Positions 1 through 7,807 of a DNA stretch of 16,942 nt are shown here, in pieces. The position numbers and the translations under genes were made by a program. The notes under the pieces were generated by a model that was given only the letters and a program-made list of their open reading frames with translations, had not been told where the DNA came from and did not search any database. Positions within the stretch are counted from its first letter, which is position 1, and each line of letters opens with the position of its first letter. The DNA comes from Candidatus Altimarinota bacterium (GTDB lineage: Bacteria; Patescibacteria; JAEDAM01; BD1-5; UBA2023). The stretch covers positions 1 to 16,942 of the forward strand of contig JAGYHI010000022.1 in the NCBI GenBank assembly GCA_018457335.1, in the 5' to 3' direction.

Positions 1-1847
1 GGATCATAGACCCCAGGTTCAGTACGGTAGTGTCCACCACCACCAGCTCCTGTATTGCTACTACGATGTCTTTCCCGTGTATTTGATGAAGAACTATTAC
101 CACTATTGCTACTGCTATTATTATCTGAACGTCTTTCACAAATCCCATGTTCATTTGCATAACTTTGTCCATCTCTCTCAAAATTTTTCATCTTCTCAGC
201 TACCTCTCTTTTTGCTTTTTCAATAGCCTCATCCATAGTAGCCCCAGTCGCAGTAGCCGAATATTCTTTTTTATAGAGTACCTGACTTCCTTGTTTCCCA
301 ATTCCACAATTATTTCGTCTAAAATATTGTTCCTTTGTTTCACTTGCCTGTCCTTGTGCATATGATGTTGGATTATTATCGTCATTTGCTGTGCTATTGT
401 CATTTTGAGTATCAGTTTGAGACCCAGATTGAGTACTTGGAGATGTTGTATTATCAGTTTGAGATTCAGAATCATTTACATTTTTAGATATCTCCGCAAT
501 TTCATCTTCTGTCAAAACTCGAGAAGTGATATTCACTTTTTTTAGGACAGTTTTTTCATCACCATTTGAATGTAAGAAGGCTCGCCATGTAAATATTTTT
601 TCTCCTTCTGTAAAATCTTCAAGTGGAAATTTTTTGATATTTTGGTTGATAACTTCGGCCGTATTAGATTTGTGATCTTTTCGTGCTTCGAGATGTGAAA
701 AGATTTGATAGGTCCATTTCCATTTTTTTCCATCCCAATAATACCAACTTTCTCCACCATCATTTGAGATTTGATAGGTCACTTTTCCACCTTCTGTATC
801 GTCACTAAATCCTACAATTCTCTCTCCGTCTTGTGAAAATTTCTGAGATTTTTTTGGTTGGATACTTGGTTTTCCGACGGAGTATGGTTTTGCATTTTCA
901 GTGTAAAGTGTACTCGAAGCAAGTCGTGTTTTTTTCGTTTTATTTGTATCACCTACATTGAAGATTCCAAAAAATGAAACATATTTTGTCTCGGGAAAAA
1001 AGTTTACCATACCGGTTTTATCTGCTGTTTCCTTTCGTCCCCATCCTTCTCAAAAAAGCGATACAGAGCCGGCTTCATATTCGTTTTCAGAGCCTCCAAG
1101 ATAAAAAGACGATGTCACGTTAGTAAAATGATTTACTACTTTTGTTTTTCCAGGAATTACTTGTCTTTTAAGAATAAAAGGAAGATTTTCTGAAAAGTTA
1201 ATGACATTATTTTTGATTGTTACATACTCATCAAGGCTGACAAAGTCTGGCAGATGACTTGTGTCTCCATCAAAATAAAAACCAACATATTTTGTATGTT
1301 TTTCATCGCTTGTATTCCAGTTTGGAGCCTTGTTTGCTTCGATTGTCACAGAAGTTGGACTGATGTCTTTTACTAAAGAAATACTTTCTTCTTTACGGTT
1401 TACCTCATTATTTGCAATTTCTCTCCCAAAAGCGTCAAAATATTTAAGTCCAACAAAACTTATTGTTTCTTCTTCTTGCATTTTTTTCATTTTTGCTGTC
1501 AAAAAATGCAATGATGCTGTATCTACAGGGATAAGTTCTGTTCATTTGACTGCTTTCATCCCAGTAATTTCATAGACACTTTTTCCGTCTTCTTGCACGA
1601 CTGAGATGCTACCAGTATCTTCATCTGTTTTATTTTCTGTATCGAGTTTGAGTTGATAATTATTATTTTTTTCTTTCAATTGAGCAAAAGAGTTTTGTGT
1701 TTCAATTTCCAATTTATTTGAAAGTATATATTCTTCTTGATTGGAAAAATTCCATTCTTTTGTATTGCTTTCAGAGGCTGATACTAAAGGTAAACTCATA
1801 TTAGCAACTATGAGAGCTGAGAGTGCTCCAGCGACTATTTTCTTCAT
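1..1847 (-). CDS. Large secreted or surface protein with C-terminal DUF5977-like domain (3' end outside window)
   Basis: At least 615 residues, running off the left edge without a stop. The N-terminus has a signal peptide (MKKIVAGALSALIVANMSLP, likely cut after the SAS motif), so the product is exported. TGA is read as Gly at residues 102 (1542-1544) and 266 (1050-1052). Around residues 370-450 there is an aromatic beta-type module with YQISNDGGESWYYW and FTWRAFL. From memory, similar modules recur in Gracilibacteria surface proteins, but I cannot verify this. Residues about 509-570 (RRNNC, GSQV.Y, GQSYANEHGIC, cysteines 514 and 570) match the DUF5977 pattern. A Q/S/T/N-rich linker precedes it (about 460-500), and a Ser/Asn-rich then Gly-rich stretch follows, suggesting a flexible wall-associated region. 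The start ATG at 1847 follows an A/T-rich leader without a Shine-Dalgarno site. An adhesin-like role is inference. Confidence 0.85.
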
Positions 1848-1927
1848 AAAAAATAAAGTTAAAATTTAAATAACAATATTAGCGTATCATAATTTTTAAA
1901 AAAATGCAAGTGTTTTTTTATTTTTTC

Positions 1928-1955
1928 TCGACTTTTTTATTTTTTTTCATATAAT
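1928..1955 (+). promoter_or_regulatory. Promoter of prfA
   Basis: The -10 hexamer TATAAT lies at 1950-1955 and a -35-like TCGACT at 1928-1933, with a 16-base spacer. The predicted RNA start near 1962 leaves a leader of about 19 bases made of A and T with no Shine-Dalgarno site. Confidence 0.6.
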
Positions 1956-1980
1956 AGACGAAATTTTTTAATTTTCCCTT

Positions 1981-3057
1981 ATGAAATTTCAACTTGATAA
2001 TCTTGTCGAAGAATATAAATCGCTCGAAGCCGAACTCTCGGATCCAGAAATCTACTCGGATATAAAACGCCTCAAAACAACCAATCAAAAAAAGAAAAAC
2101 CTCGAAGAAGCCGTCGAACTTTATAAAAAATACAAAGGCTACTACGAGAGTATGGAAGAGGCGAAAGAAATGCTCGCCAGTGAAAAAGATGCAGAAATGC
2201 AGGAGATGATAAAAATGGAAATCTCCGAAGCCGAAGAAGCAATCCCAGAGCTTGAAGAAAAACTCAAAATTGCCCTCCTCCCAAAAGACCCAAATGATGA
2301 CAAAAATATCATCGTCGAGATCCGAGCTGGAGCTGGTGGAGACGAAGCGGGGATTTTTGCGTACGAACTCTCAGAAGCCTATAAAAACTTTGCGAAAAAA
2401 GAGGGTTATAGTGTCGAGATGATGAGTGAAAGTCAAAATGACGCTGGTGGTGTCAAAGAAGTGATTTTCCAAGTCAATGGAGAAGGGGCGTACTCTCGAT
2501 TTAAATTTGAATCCGGGGTCCACCGTGTCCAGCGAATCCCAGCGACCGAAAAAAATGGTCGAGTCCATACTTCGACTGTGACTGTCGCCGTAATGCCAGA
2601 GGCAGAAGATTTTGATGTAGAAGTTCGCGAAGAAGACCTCGAAATCCAGGCTTGCCGAGCCAGTGGTGCTGGTGGTCAGCATGTCAATAAAACCAACTCA
2701 GCAATCCGTGTCGTACACATTCCGAGTGGACTGGCTGTCGAGTGTCAAGATCAGCGTTCTCAACTCCAAAATAAAATCAAGGCTATTTCTGTCCTCAAAG
2801 CCCGACTCTTTGCAATCGAAGAAGAAAAACGCCAAAAAGAAGAATGAGCCGCTCGACTCGCTCAAGTCGGGACATGAGACCGAAGCGAAAAAATCCGAAC
2901 CTACAATTACCCACAAGATCGTATCACCGACCACCGCATCGGGCAAAATTTCTCAAATATCCCAGTCGTGATGACAGGTGAACTCGAGGCTATCATTGAT
3001 GCACTTGCGATTGCAGATCAGACGGCAAAACTCGAAGCAGCCGCGAAAGGATCATAA
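1981..3057 (+). CDS. prfA: Peptide chain release factor 1 (UAA/UAG-specific)
   Basis: 358 residues, the usual RF1 length. RF1 ends translation at UAA and UAG on the ribosome by triggering peptidyl-tRNA hydrolysis. Visible motifs are the codon-recognition tripeptide P187-A188-T189 (the PxT class of RF1, not the SPF of RF2) and the catalytic GGQ at 231-233 within [11 protein letters not shown]. The gene itself contains two in-frame TGA codons, 2845-2847 (residue 289) and 2875-2877 (residue 299). The second gives [15 protein letters not shown], where family members carry a conserved Gly before Asp-Arg-Ser. The frame then continues through the RITDHR motif to TAA at 3055-3057. If TGA were a stop the protein would lose this conserved C-terminus. 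This gene is the clearest evidence for UGA as glycine. It is monocistronic, with its own promoter and terminator. Confidence 0.98.
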
Positions 3058-3413
3058 TTTTTAAAAAAAAATATTAAATCATTCTTAAAGATAAAACCTC
3101 CATATAAATGGAGGTTTTTTTGAAGAGAATATCATTTTTGTTGGAGTGCAGTTATTGCACTCTTGATTTTGTTAGAAATTTTTCCTACAAAAAAGAAATT
3201 TGGGTTATACCCTTTTTCAAGAGCAAAATGGTATCTTTCTTGAATTTTTGGATAGAGTTTTTTAAAAAAATCTTTTTCAGACACGGAATTTGTACTTATA
3301 AATCCGAGGCCATTATGATTTCCAAAAATCACACTATATCTATTTCTTTTTTTCGCTTGAATTTCGCAGGAGAAATCTTCTAGATCATTCACTACTTTTA
3401 TCGGTTTTTTCAT
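2907..3413 (-). CDS. Doubtful hypothetical protein; coding-like part is 3135-3413
   Basis: From ATG at 3413 the frame gives 93 plausible residues ([14 protein letters not shown] ... ITALQQK): basic, no membrane segment, no family I recognise. It then meets TGA at 3132-3134. Read as Gly, the frame continues backwards through the prfA terminator hairpin and 151 bases antisense to prfA, reaching TAA only at 2907-2909 (168 residues). The extension is poor protein: Phe-rich, and it encodes the hairpin. Three explanations are possible: the gene is real and overlaps prfA, it is a decayed or frameshifted gene, or it is a chance ORF. A GTG at 3434 is an alternative start. There is no Shine-Dalgarno site and no clear promoter. 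Confidence 0.35.
3093..3121 (+). terminator. Rho-independent terminator of prfA
   Basis: Perfect 11-bp stem (3093-3103 with 3108-3118) around an ATAA loop; a run of seven T spans 3115-3121. It begins 36 bases after the prfA stop codon. Confidence 0.93.
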
Positions 3414-3431
3414 ATTTTTACCAATTGTATA

Positions 3432-3482
3432 CACAAAAATGATATTCTGAGGTTGTTAGCATTTCAGAGTACCATTTTTGTG
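3432..3482. repeat. Imperfect inverted repeat of about 51 bases
   Basis: Arms CACAAAAATG (3432-3441) and CATTTTTGTG (3473-3482) are perfect complements. They continue inward imperfectly (ATATTCTGA against TTCAGAGTAC) around a GGTTGTTAGC centre. It lies just upstream of the ORF starting at 3413. It could be a long hairpin or an operator. I see no gene in 3435-3569. Confidence 0.6.
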
Positions 3483-3569
3483 AGAGTTCAAAAACACCTT
3501 TGCAAAAAGGCACTAAAATTGCTAACCAAACTATTTTAGCACTCTTTTTAAAAAAATCAAATTTATTTT

Positions 3570-3600
3570 AAAAAAGTAGTAAGCAAGAATGCTTACTACT
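3570..3600 (-). terminator. Rho-independent terminator of the small basic gene
   Basis: Perfect 11-bp stem AGTAGTAAGCA (3575-3585) with TGCTTACTACT (3590-3600) and a 4-base loop. On the minus strand it is followed by six T (3575 down to 3570). A second stem-loop, CTGTATCTT paired with AAGATACAG at about 3610-3645, lies between the small gene's stop codon and this terminator. Confidence 0.88.
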
Positions 3601-3655
3601 GAATATTGCCTGTATCTTAAACAGATATTTTCTGAAAAGATACAGATTTATCACG

Positions 3656-3748
3656 TTATTCTTTTTTTCTTTTTCTTTCCCTTCTTTTTCTCATCATTTT
3701 TTCCCGTTTTGCATTGGGACCTAAGTGTTTTTTCGTTCCTTTTGACAT
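3656..3748 (-). CDS. Very small, highly basic protein (30 residues), unknown function
   Basis: The ORF reads MSKGTKKHLGPNAKRE, then MMRKRRERKRKKE and TAA. About half the residues are Lys or Arg and none are Cys, Trp, Phe or Tyr. It is too short for routine gene callers. Support comes from its surroundings: a consensus promoter at 3804-3831, a Shine-Dalgarno site GGGAG at 3758-3762 about 9 bases before the ATG, a strong terminator at 3570-3600 and a TAA stop. Size, charge and Lys/Arg tail are like the smallest ribosomal proteins (bTHX type) or RNA-binding peptides, but the sequence does not match bTHX or bL36 as I know them. It lies directly after pheT on the same strand yet has its own promoter. 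An alternative is that the purine-rich stretch belongs to a structured RNA and is not translated. Confidence 0.6.
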   Translation of the reverse strand: MSKGTKKHLGPNAKREKMMRKRRERKRKKE

Positions 3749-3778
3749 TTTATTTCTCCCGTTTTTCAACGTGAATTG

Positions 3779-3796
3779 CTTAGCAAAATTGCTAAG
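3779..3796. promoter_or_regulatory. Palindrome at the transcription start of the small basic gene (operator or 5' hairpin)
   Basis: CTTAGCAAAATTGCTAAG is an 8+2+8 perfect palindrome beginning at about +1 of the transcript. Its half AAAATTGCTAA (3785-3795) recurs exactly at 3515-3525. It could be a repressor site, or an RNA hairpin protecting the 5' end of the message. Confidence 0.55.
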
Positions 3797-3803
3797 TTTC
3801 GAG

Positions 3804-3831
3804 ATTATATAAAAAATTGTTTTTTTGTCAA
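3804..3831 (-). promoter_or_regulatory. Consensus sigma-70 type promoter of the small basic gene
   Basis: On the minus strand TTGACA (3831-3826) and TATAAT (3809-3804) both match consensus exactly, with a 16-base spacer. The -35 begins 4 bases after the pheT stop codon. Only here in the window do both hexamers match consensus, which predicts high expression. Confidence 0.85.
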
Positions 3832-3835
3832 TATT

Positions 3836-6313
3836 TTATGCTCGCAAATTATATCCTTTTTCTTTCATCATGGTGATAATTTTTTCAAAAATTTCTGCTA
3901 CTTCGTCATCGCTGATAGTTTGTCGCATACTTTGAAGCGTGAAAGTGAAATTGACGGACTTGAGGTTAGCACCGATTTTTTCATCATCTCGGAAGATAGA
4001 GTCAATTTGTACATCAGAAATCCATGGGTGGACTGATTCGATATCTCGTGCGATTTCTCCTGTGTGTACTTTTTCTGGGAGGACGAAGTTGAGTTCACGA
4101 GAAAGTGCTTGGTAGGCTGACAATTCTCTAAATCTTTTGTCTTTTTCACTCGCGAGATCGAGAAGTGTGGCAAAATCAATTTCGAAATAAACGAGTGGCA
4201 CTTTGATACCGAAATCTTGTCGGACTTTTGGGTGAATTTGCCCAAAAGATGCGACGCGAGTCTCCCCGATTTCGTAGGCTCCTGAGAGTCCTGGATGTAA
4301 AACTGTCAAGATATCGTCCCGCTGATGGACTGGTGGAATATATCCGAGAAGTTTTTGGAAGAGGTTTTCGAGATTTTCACGAGTTGCAAGGACGTCTTTT
4401 TCGGTTGTGATTCCGGCGATGATAGTCTTTTCAGAATAGGGAAGTGGTGTATTTTCATCAGTGATTTTTTGGATTTCTGGTCGCAGGTCACCAGATTTTG
4501 CATACACATTTCCGATTTCAAAAAATTTCAGATCAGCGTCGTATTTGAGATTGTTAGCGATATTCCCGAGGAGGCGTGTCGAGAGGGAAGTACGCATATG
4601 CGTGTAGTCCTCTGTATAGGCATTTTGGATTTTTATGGCATTTTCCGTGTTTTGTCGGCATTTTTTCTCGAGTTTTTCATTGGTAAATGAATAGTTTAAG
4701 GCCTCATTCCAGCCTTTTGTCGCAAAGAAGTCAAGGAGGATGTTTTTAAGAAGTTTTTGTGGATTTTTTTCATTGATTGGTTGAGTTTCTTTGAGAGAAA
4801 GTTTTGGGACATTGTCATATCCGTAGACTCGTACAATTTCTTCGACGATATCTTCAGCGATAGAGACATCCTTAGTTGCACGCCAAGATGGAACTTTTAC
4901 AGTAAAGTTTTCTTTGTTTTCGTCTGTGATTTCGAATCCGAGCGACTCTAAAATAGATTTTGATTTTTCTTGTGGGACTTGGACTCCGATTTTTTTCTCG
5001 ACAAAATCCCAGTCCACCGTGACAGAAATATCTGCTACTTTTTCTGTATTTAAGAAGTCATGTTGACCAACGATTTCTGCTTGCATTTCACAAAAATCGA
5101 GATACTCCATCACACGAGCAAAGGTCTTACCAGCGAGAAGTGGGTCAAGTGATTTTTCGTATCGAGTGCTCGCGTCAGTCCGCAATCCGATTCGCTGTGC
5201 AGTGAGTCGGACACTGGTCGCATCAAAAGTTGCACTTTCCCAGAGTGTGTGTGTCGTCGTCTCTGATACGGCTGTATTTTTGCCACCGATGACACCGGCT
5301 ATGGCGATAGGTCCACTTTCGTCTGCGATGATGAGATCTTTGTCACAGAGTGTATAGATTTCGTCATTGAGTGCTTCGATTTCTTCTCACTCTTTCGCCA
5401 TTCGCACTAGGATATCTCCCTGGATTTTTTCCGCGTCAAAAGCGTGCATTGGTTGACCGTATTCGGTCAAGATCATATTTGTTGTGTCGACGATATTATT
5501 TTTTGAAGCCAGTCCAGATCGGTGCATGAGCATTTTTATGGCTAGCGGACTTTCGATTGGGGTTTTTTGTTTGGTTTCGAGAAGATGATAGGCCGAGCAT
5601 TTTTCAGAGTCGATAGTGACTTTTTTTGTTGGGAGATTTTCTGAGAGTTTGACTTCATTTTTTGGGAAATCATTTTTCATCTCGAGGTCAAAAATCGTTT
5701 TCCATTCGCGAGCATTTCCGACGACTGAGAAGAGATCAGGTCGATTTGTGATAAATTTATTATCAATTTCAAAAGTCGTATCTCGTAGAGAGATTTCAGT
5801 TTTTTCGCCGTTTATTTTTGTAAAAGGCAATTTCAAATCAAAGAAATCTGTACCGATTTTACTTTCAAGAAAATCTGCATCCCAATATTCCTCCAAAATC
5901 ATAATTCCTTCTGATCGCACGCTCGAAAGCCCGAGTTCATCATCAGAACAAATCATACCATAACTCATCATCCCAGCCATTTTTCGTGGCGTAATTGTAA
6001 ATTCCTCATCAAAAACCGTCCCGACTTTTGCAACAGGCACATAGGTTGCGTCATCGACATTGGCAGCACCGGTCAAGATAGTCGAGGTTTCTGAGCCGAT
6101 ATTTACTTCGACGATTCGTAGTTTTTTGCTGTCAGGATGTCGCTCGCACGAGAGGACTTTTCCGACGACGAGCCCATCTATCGTATGTGGCAAGATGTCA
6201 TCAATCTCTGCTGTATGTACAGAATAATCGTGCGCTAAGTCAGAAATTTTATTTTGAGAAAGAAGATTTTCGAGTGGAGTATAGAGGCTAATCCAAGAAA
6301 GTGGTGTTTTCAT
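3836..6313 (-). CDS. pheT: Phenylalanyl-tRNA synthetase beta subunit
   Basis: 825 residues, normal for bacterial PheT. With PheS it forms the heterotetramer that charges tRNA-Phe; the beta subunit supplies tRNA binding and editing. Domains seen: N-terminal EMAP-like tRNA-binding fold (about 40-150, with VVGKVLSCERHPDSKKL), the B3/B4 editing core (about 200-370, with TNRPDLFSVVGNARE, QPMHAFDAEKI and IADESGPIAIAGVIGG), B5 (about 430-500), and a C-terminal FDX-ACB anticodon-binding domain (about 730-825). TGA at 5387-5389 is Gly309 in MAKEGEEIEAL, a position where family members carry Gly. Without this reading the protein would split into two ORFs. pheS is not adjacent; the gene upstream is divergent. 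Start ATG at 6313; no Shine-Dalgarno site. Confidence 0.97.
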
Positions 6314-6510
6314 TTTTGGGAAAATATTAAAAATAATGATAGGAAACTTTGAAAAATTCTCTTTTAGAAAAAAATAATCTTTTTTGTAAATTTATCTTTT
6401 ACAAATTTTTTCCTATATGATGGTATAAGAAAAAATTATGTGCAAGAAAATTTCCGGAAAAATCTTAATTTTTATTCTGGACAAAGCAATTTTTCAAAAT
6501 TTCCTATACT

Positions 6511-6540
6511 ATAATATATAAAAAAAACATTACAAGTCAA
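6511..6540 (-). promoter_or_regulatory. Possible pheT promoter with a long leader
   Basis: On the minus strand, TTGACT (6540-6535) and TATTAT (6516-6511) are 18 bases apart. A start near 6503 would give pheT a leader of about 190 bases. The leader contains a stem TTTGTAAA/TTTACAAA near 6384-6402 and the palindrome TTTCCGGAAA near 6449. A/T richness makes chance matches likely. Confidence 0.4.
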
Positions 6541-6545
6541 AAAAT

Positions 6546-6574
6546 TTGTATTTTTTTGCATTTTAGTATATAAT
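6546..6574 (+). promoter_or_regulatory. Probable promoter of the pilin-like gene
   Basis: TATAAT at 6569-6574, with a weak -35 (TTGTAT, 6546-6551) 17 bases upstream. GGAGG follows the -10 directly at 6575-6579. That is 17 bases before the ATG and probably upstream of the RNA start, so it is unlikely to act as a ribosome-binding site. Confidence 0.5.
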
Positions 6575-6596
6575 GGAGGCATATTAATTTTTTATT

Positions 6597-7025
6597 ATGA
6601 AATCACTTTTACAAAAATCACTCGGATTGACGGTATTTTGAGTGACGGCTCTTGCGACGCCGATGGCTTTTGCACAAGAGGATGCAATAAATCCCGCTGA
6701 TGATATTGCTAAGCCTTCTTCTTCAAATATTCTCGGACTCCAAGATGCTGACTTAAAATCTGGAAATGTAAACTTAGATAGTATTCCTATTATTATTGCT
6801 TCGCTGATTCGATTTGGGACAGCGATTGCTGGTACGATTTCGATTTTGATGCTGATTTATTTCGCGGTGCAGATGCAACTTAAATCTGGTATCACGGGCG
6901 ATACGACGGGCGTCGAGCAAGCAAAAAAAGGTATGTTTGCATCGGCAATTGGCTTTATGATTTCGATTTCTGCATGGTTTATTATGGCACGTGTGATAGA
7001 TTTGCTCTCGACTGCAAGTTCTTAA
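6597..7025 (+). CDS. VirB2/TrbC-like pilin precursor
   Basis: 142 residues. The true start is ATG at 6597, because TGA at 6639-6641 is Gly15 inside the hydrophobic core of the signal peptide (MKSLLQKSLGLTVFG, cut after AMAFA-like PMAFA). A TGA-as-stop reading would start inside the signal peptide and lose export. The mature part has two hydrophobic helices, about 61-83 (ASLIRFGTAIAGTISILML) and 110-135 (SAIGFMISISAWFIMARVI), joined by a short polar loop with Lys. This is the VirB2/TrbC pilin topology. Family assignment rests on topology, size and the similar genes at 10930-12392. It is followed 24 bases later by a membrane protein on the same strand. Probable role: major or minor subunit of an envelope secretion or uptake filament. 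Confidence 0.78.
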
Positions 7026-7049
7026 TTTTGTCTTTTAAAAATAAAAAAT

Positions 7050-7502
7050 ATGTTTAGTTGGTCTTTTTCTAACAAAAAAAATCATAGTCCAATTTGGTAT
7101 GTGATAGCACTTATTATTGTGATTGCAATTGCAATTTATGGTATTCTCAACACGATGTATATGATGAGTGTGACAGTTTTTCTCGTAGCTGGGATTTATC
7201 TTTTAGTCGAAAATAATACCACTCCGACAACGGAAGTAGAAATGGAAGAAGGGATTTTTACAATCGATGAAAATGTGTACGAATTTCGAGATTATGTCTA
7301 TTTTGCGATTATTGCAAAAGCAAAAAATCAAAAAATCATCCGCCTTGTGCCAAATAGTAAACTCGGTACCGTGATAGATATCCCACTCTCGAGTGATGTC
7401 AATCCTATTGAACTCCGAGAATGGCTCGCAACTCAACTTGATGAAAATCCTGATATGAAACTCTCAAAAACAGATAAACTTATTGATATTGCGAAGTTGT
7501 AG
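7050..7502 (+). CDS. Two-helix membrane protein with cytoplasmic C-terminal domain, pilin-gene partner
   Basis: 150 residues ending in TAG, with no in-frame TGA. After a short polar N-terminus, two membrane helices follow at about 15-33 (WYVIALIIVIAIAIYGIL) and 36-53 (MYMMSVTVFLVAGIYLLV). Residues about 65-150 form a soluble domain (YVYFAIIAKAKNQKIIRLV, LREWLATQL) that could be a small beta-sheet fold like those of bacterial PH-like membrane proteins. The layout resembles PrgI-type small membrane proteins found beside VirB4/VirB6 genes in CPR genomes, but I do not recognise a defining motif. It lies 24 bases after the pilin-like gene and is probably co-transcribed; a terminator follows at 7523-7544. 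Confidence 0.8.
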   Translation: MFSWSFSNKKNHSPIWYVIALIIVIAIAIYGILNTMYMMSVTVFLVAGIYLLVENNTTPTTEVEMEEGIFTIDENVYEFRDYVYFAIIAKAKNQKIIRLVPNSKLGTVIDIPLSSDVNPIELREWLATQLDENPDMKLSKTDKLIDIAKL

Positions 7503-7522
7503 TTGACAATATATAAAATAAT

Positions 7523-7544
7523 ATCCTATTTGTATAGGATTTTT
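7523..7544 (+). terminator. Terminator of the pilin-like operon
   Basis: 7-bp stem ATCCTAT/ATAGGAT with loop TTGT, then four T. It lies 20 bases after the TAG stop. Moderate strength. Confidence 0.65.
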
Positions 7545-7564
7545 GGAGTAATTAAATACTCTTA

Positions 7565-7598
7565 CCCCCCCCAATCCTCTTCTTTGGAGGAGAGGGGC
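7565..7598. repeat. Palindromic intergenic repeat unit (CCCC/GGGG type)
   Basis: A run of C, then AATCCTC, is complementary to GGAGGAGAGGGG downstream, giving a foldback of about 34 bases. It is G/C-rich compared with its surroundings. It opens the repeat mosaic that fills the gene-free stretch 7503-7807. Confidence 0.55.
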
Positions 7599-7615
7599 TA
7601 AAAATAAAAGATATA

Positions 7616-7639
7616 TCATTCCCGCGTAGGCGGGAATCT
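7616..7639. repeat. Palindromic repeat unit (TCATTCCCGC type)
   Basis: ATTCCCGC and GCGGGAAT pair perfectly across a 4-base loop. It starts TCAT and ends ATCT, the same borders as the other units at 7676, 7734, 10297 and 10406. Confidence 0.7.
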
Positions 7640-7675
7640 GGGTGAAAATATCTTGCAGAGATTAAAAAATAAGCC

Positions 7676-7704
7676 AGATCCCCAGGTCAAGCCCGAGGAT
7701 GACA
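7676..7704. repeat. Palindromic repeat unit (GATCCCC / GAGGATGACA type)
   Basis: Begins AGATCCCC and ends GAGGATGACA, with 7 of 9 arm positions complementary around TCAAG. It is in the opposite orientation to the unit at 7616. The GTCATCC...GGATCT border type is common among short palindromic elements in many bacteria. Confidence 0.6.
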
Positions 7705-7733
7705 TATACTGTTTTTTTAGGCAAAAAAGTTGA

Positions 7734-7760
7734 AGATTCTGAAACAAGTTCAGAATGACA
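7734..7760. repeat. Palindromic repeat unit (ATTCTGAA/TTCAGAAT)
   Basis: 8-bp perfect arms ATTCTGAA (7736-7743) and TTCAGAAT (7749-7756) with a 5-base loop, flanked by AG and GACA. The unit at 10406-10432 is the same element: same length, 23 of 27 bases identical by eye. Confidence 0.75.
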
Positions 7761-7807
7761 ATAATAAAAATACTCCTTTCTAAAATCTAAACCTTAACCT
7801 CTCTCCT

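Noticed and set aside
5186..5386. Apparent break of pheT into two genes
   Set aside because: The frame is continuous if TGA at 5387-5389 is Gly, and the intervening residues (TLCDKDLIIADESGPIAIAG) match PheT.
7504..7535. TTGACA at 7504-7509 as a promoter after the pilin operon
   Set aside because: No -10 at 16-18 bases; a terminator hairpin occupies that position and no gene follows before the repeats.
7565..7760. CRISPR array in the repeat-rich gap
   Set aside because: The units differ from each other, are not evenly spaced, and fold back on themselves; no cas genes are near.
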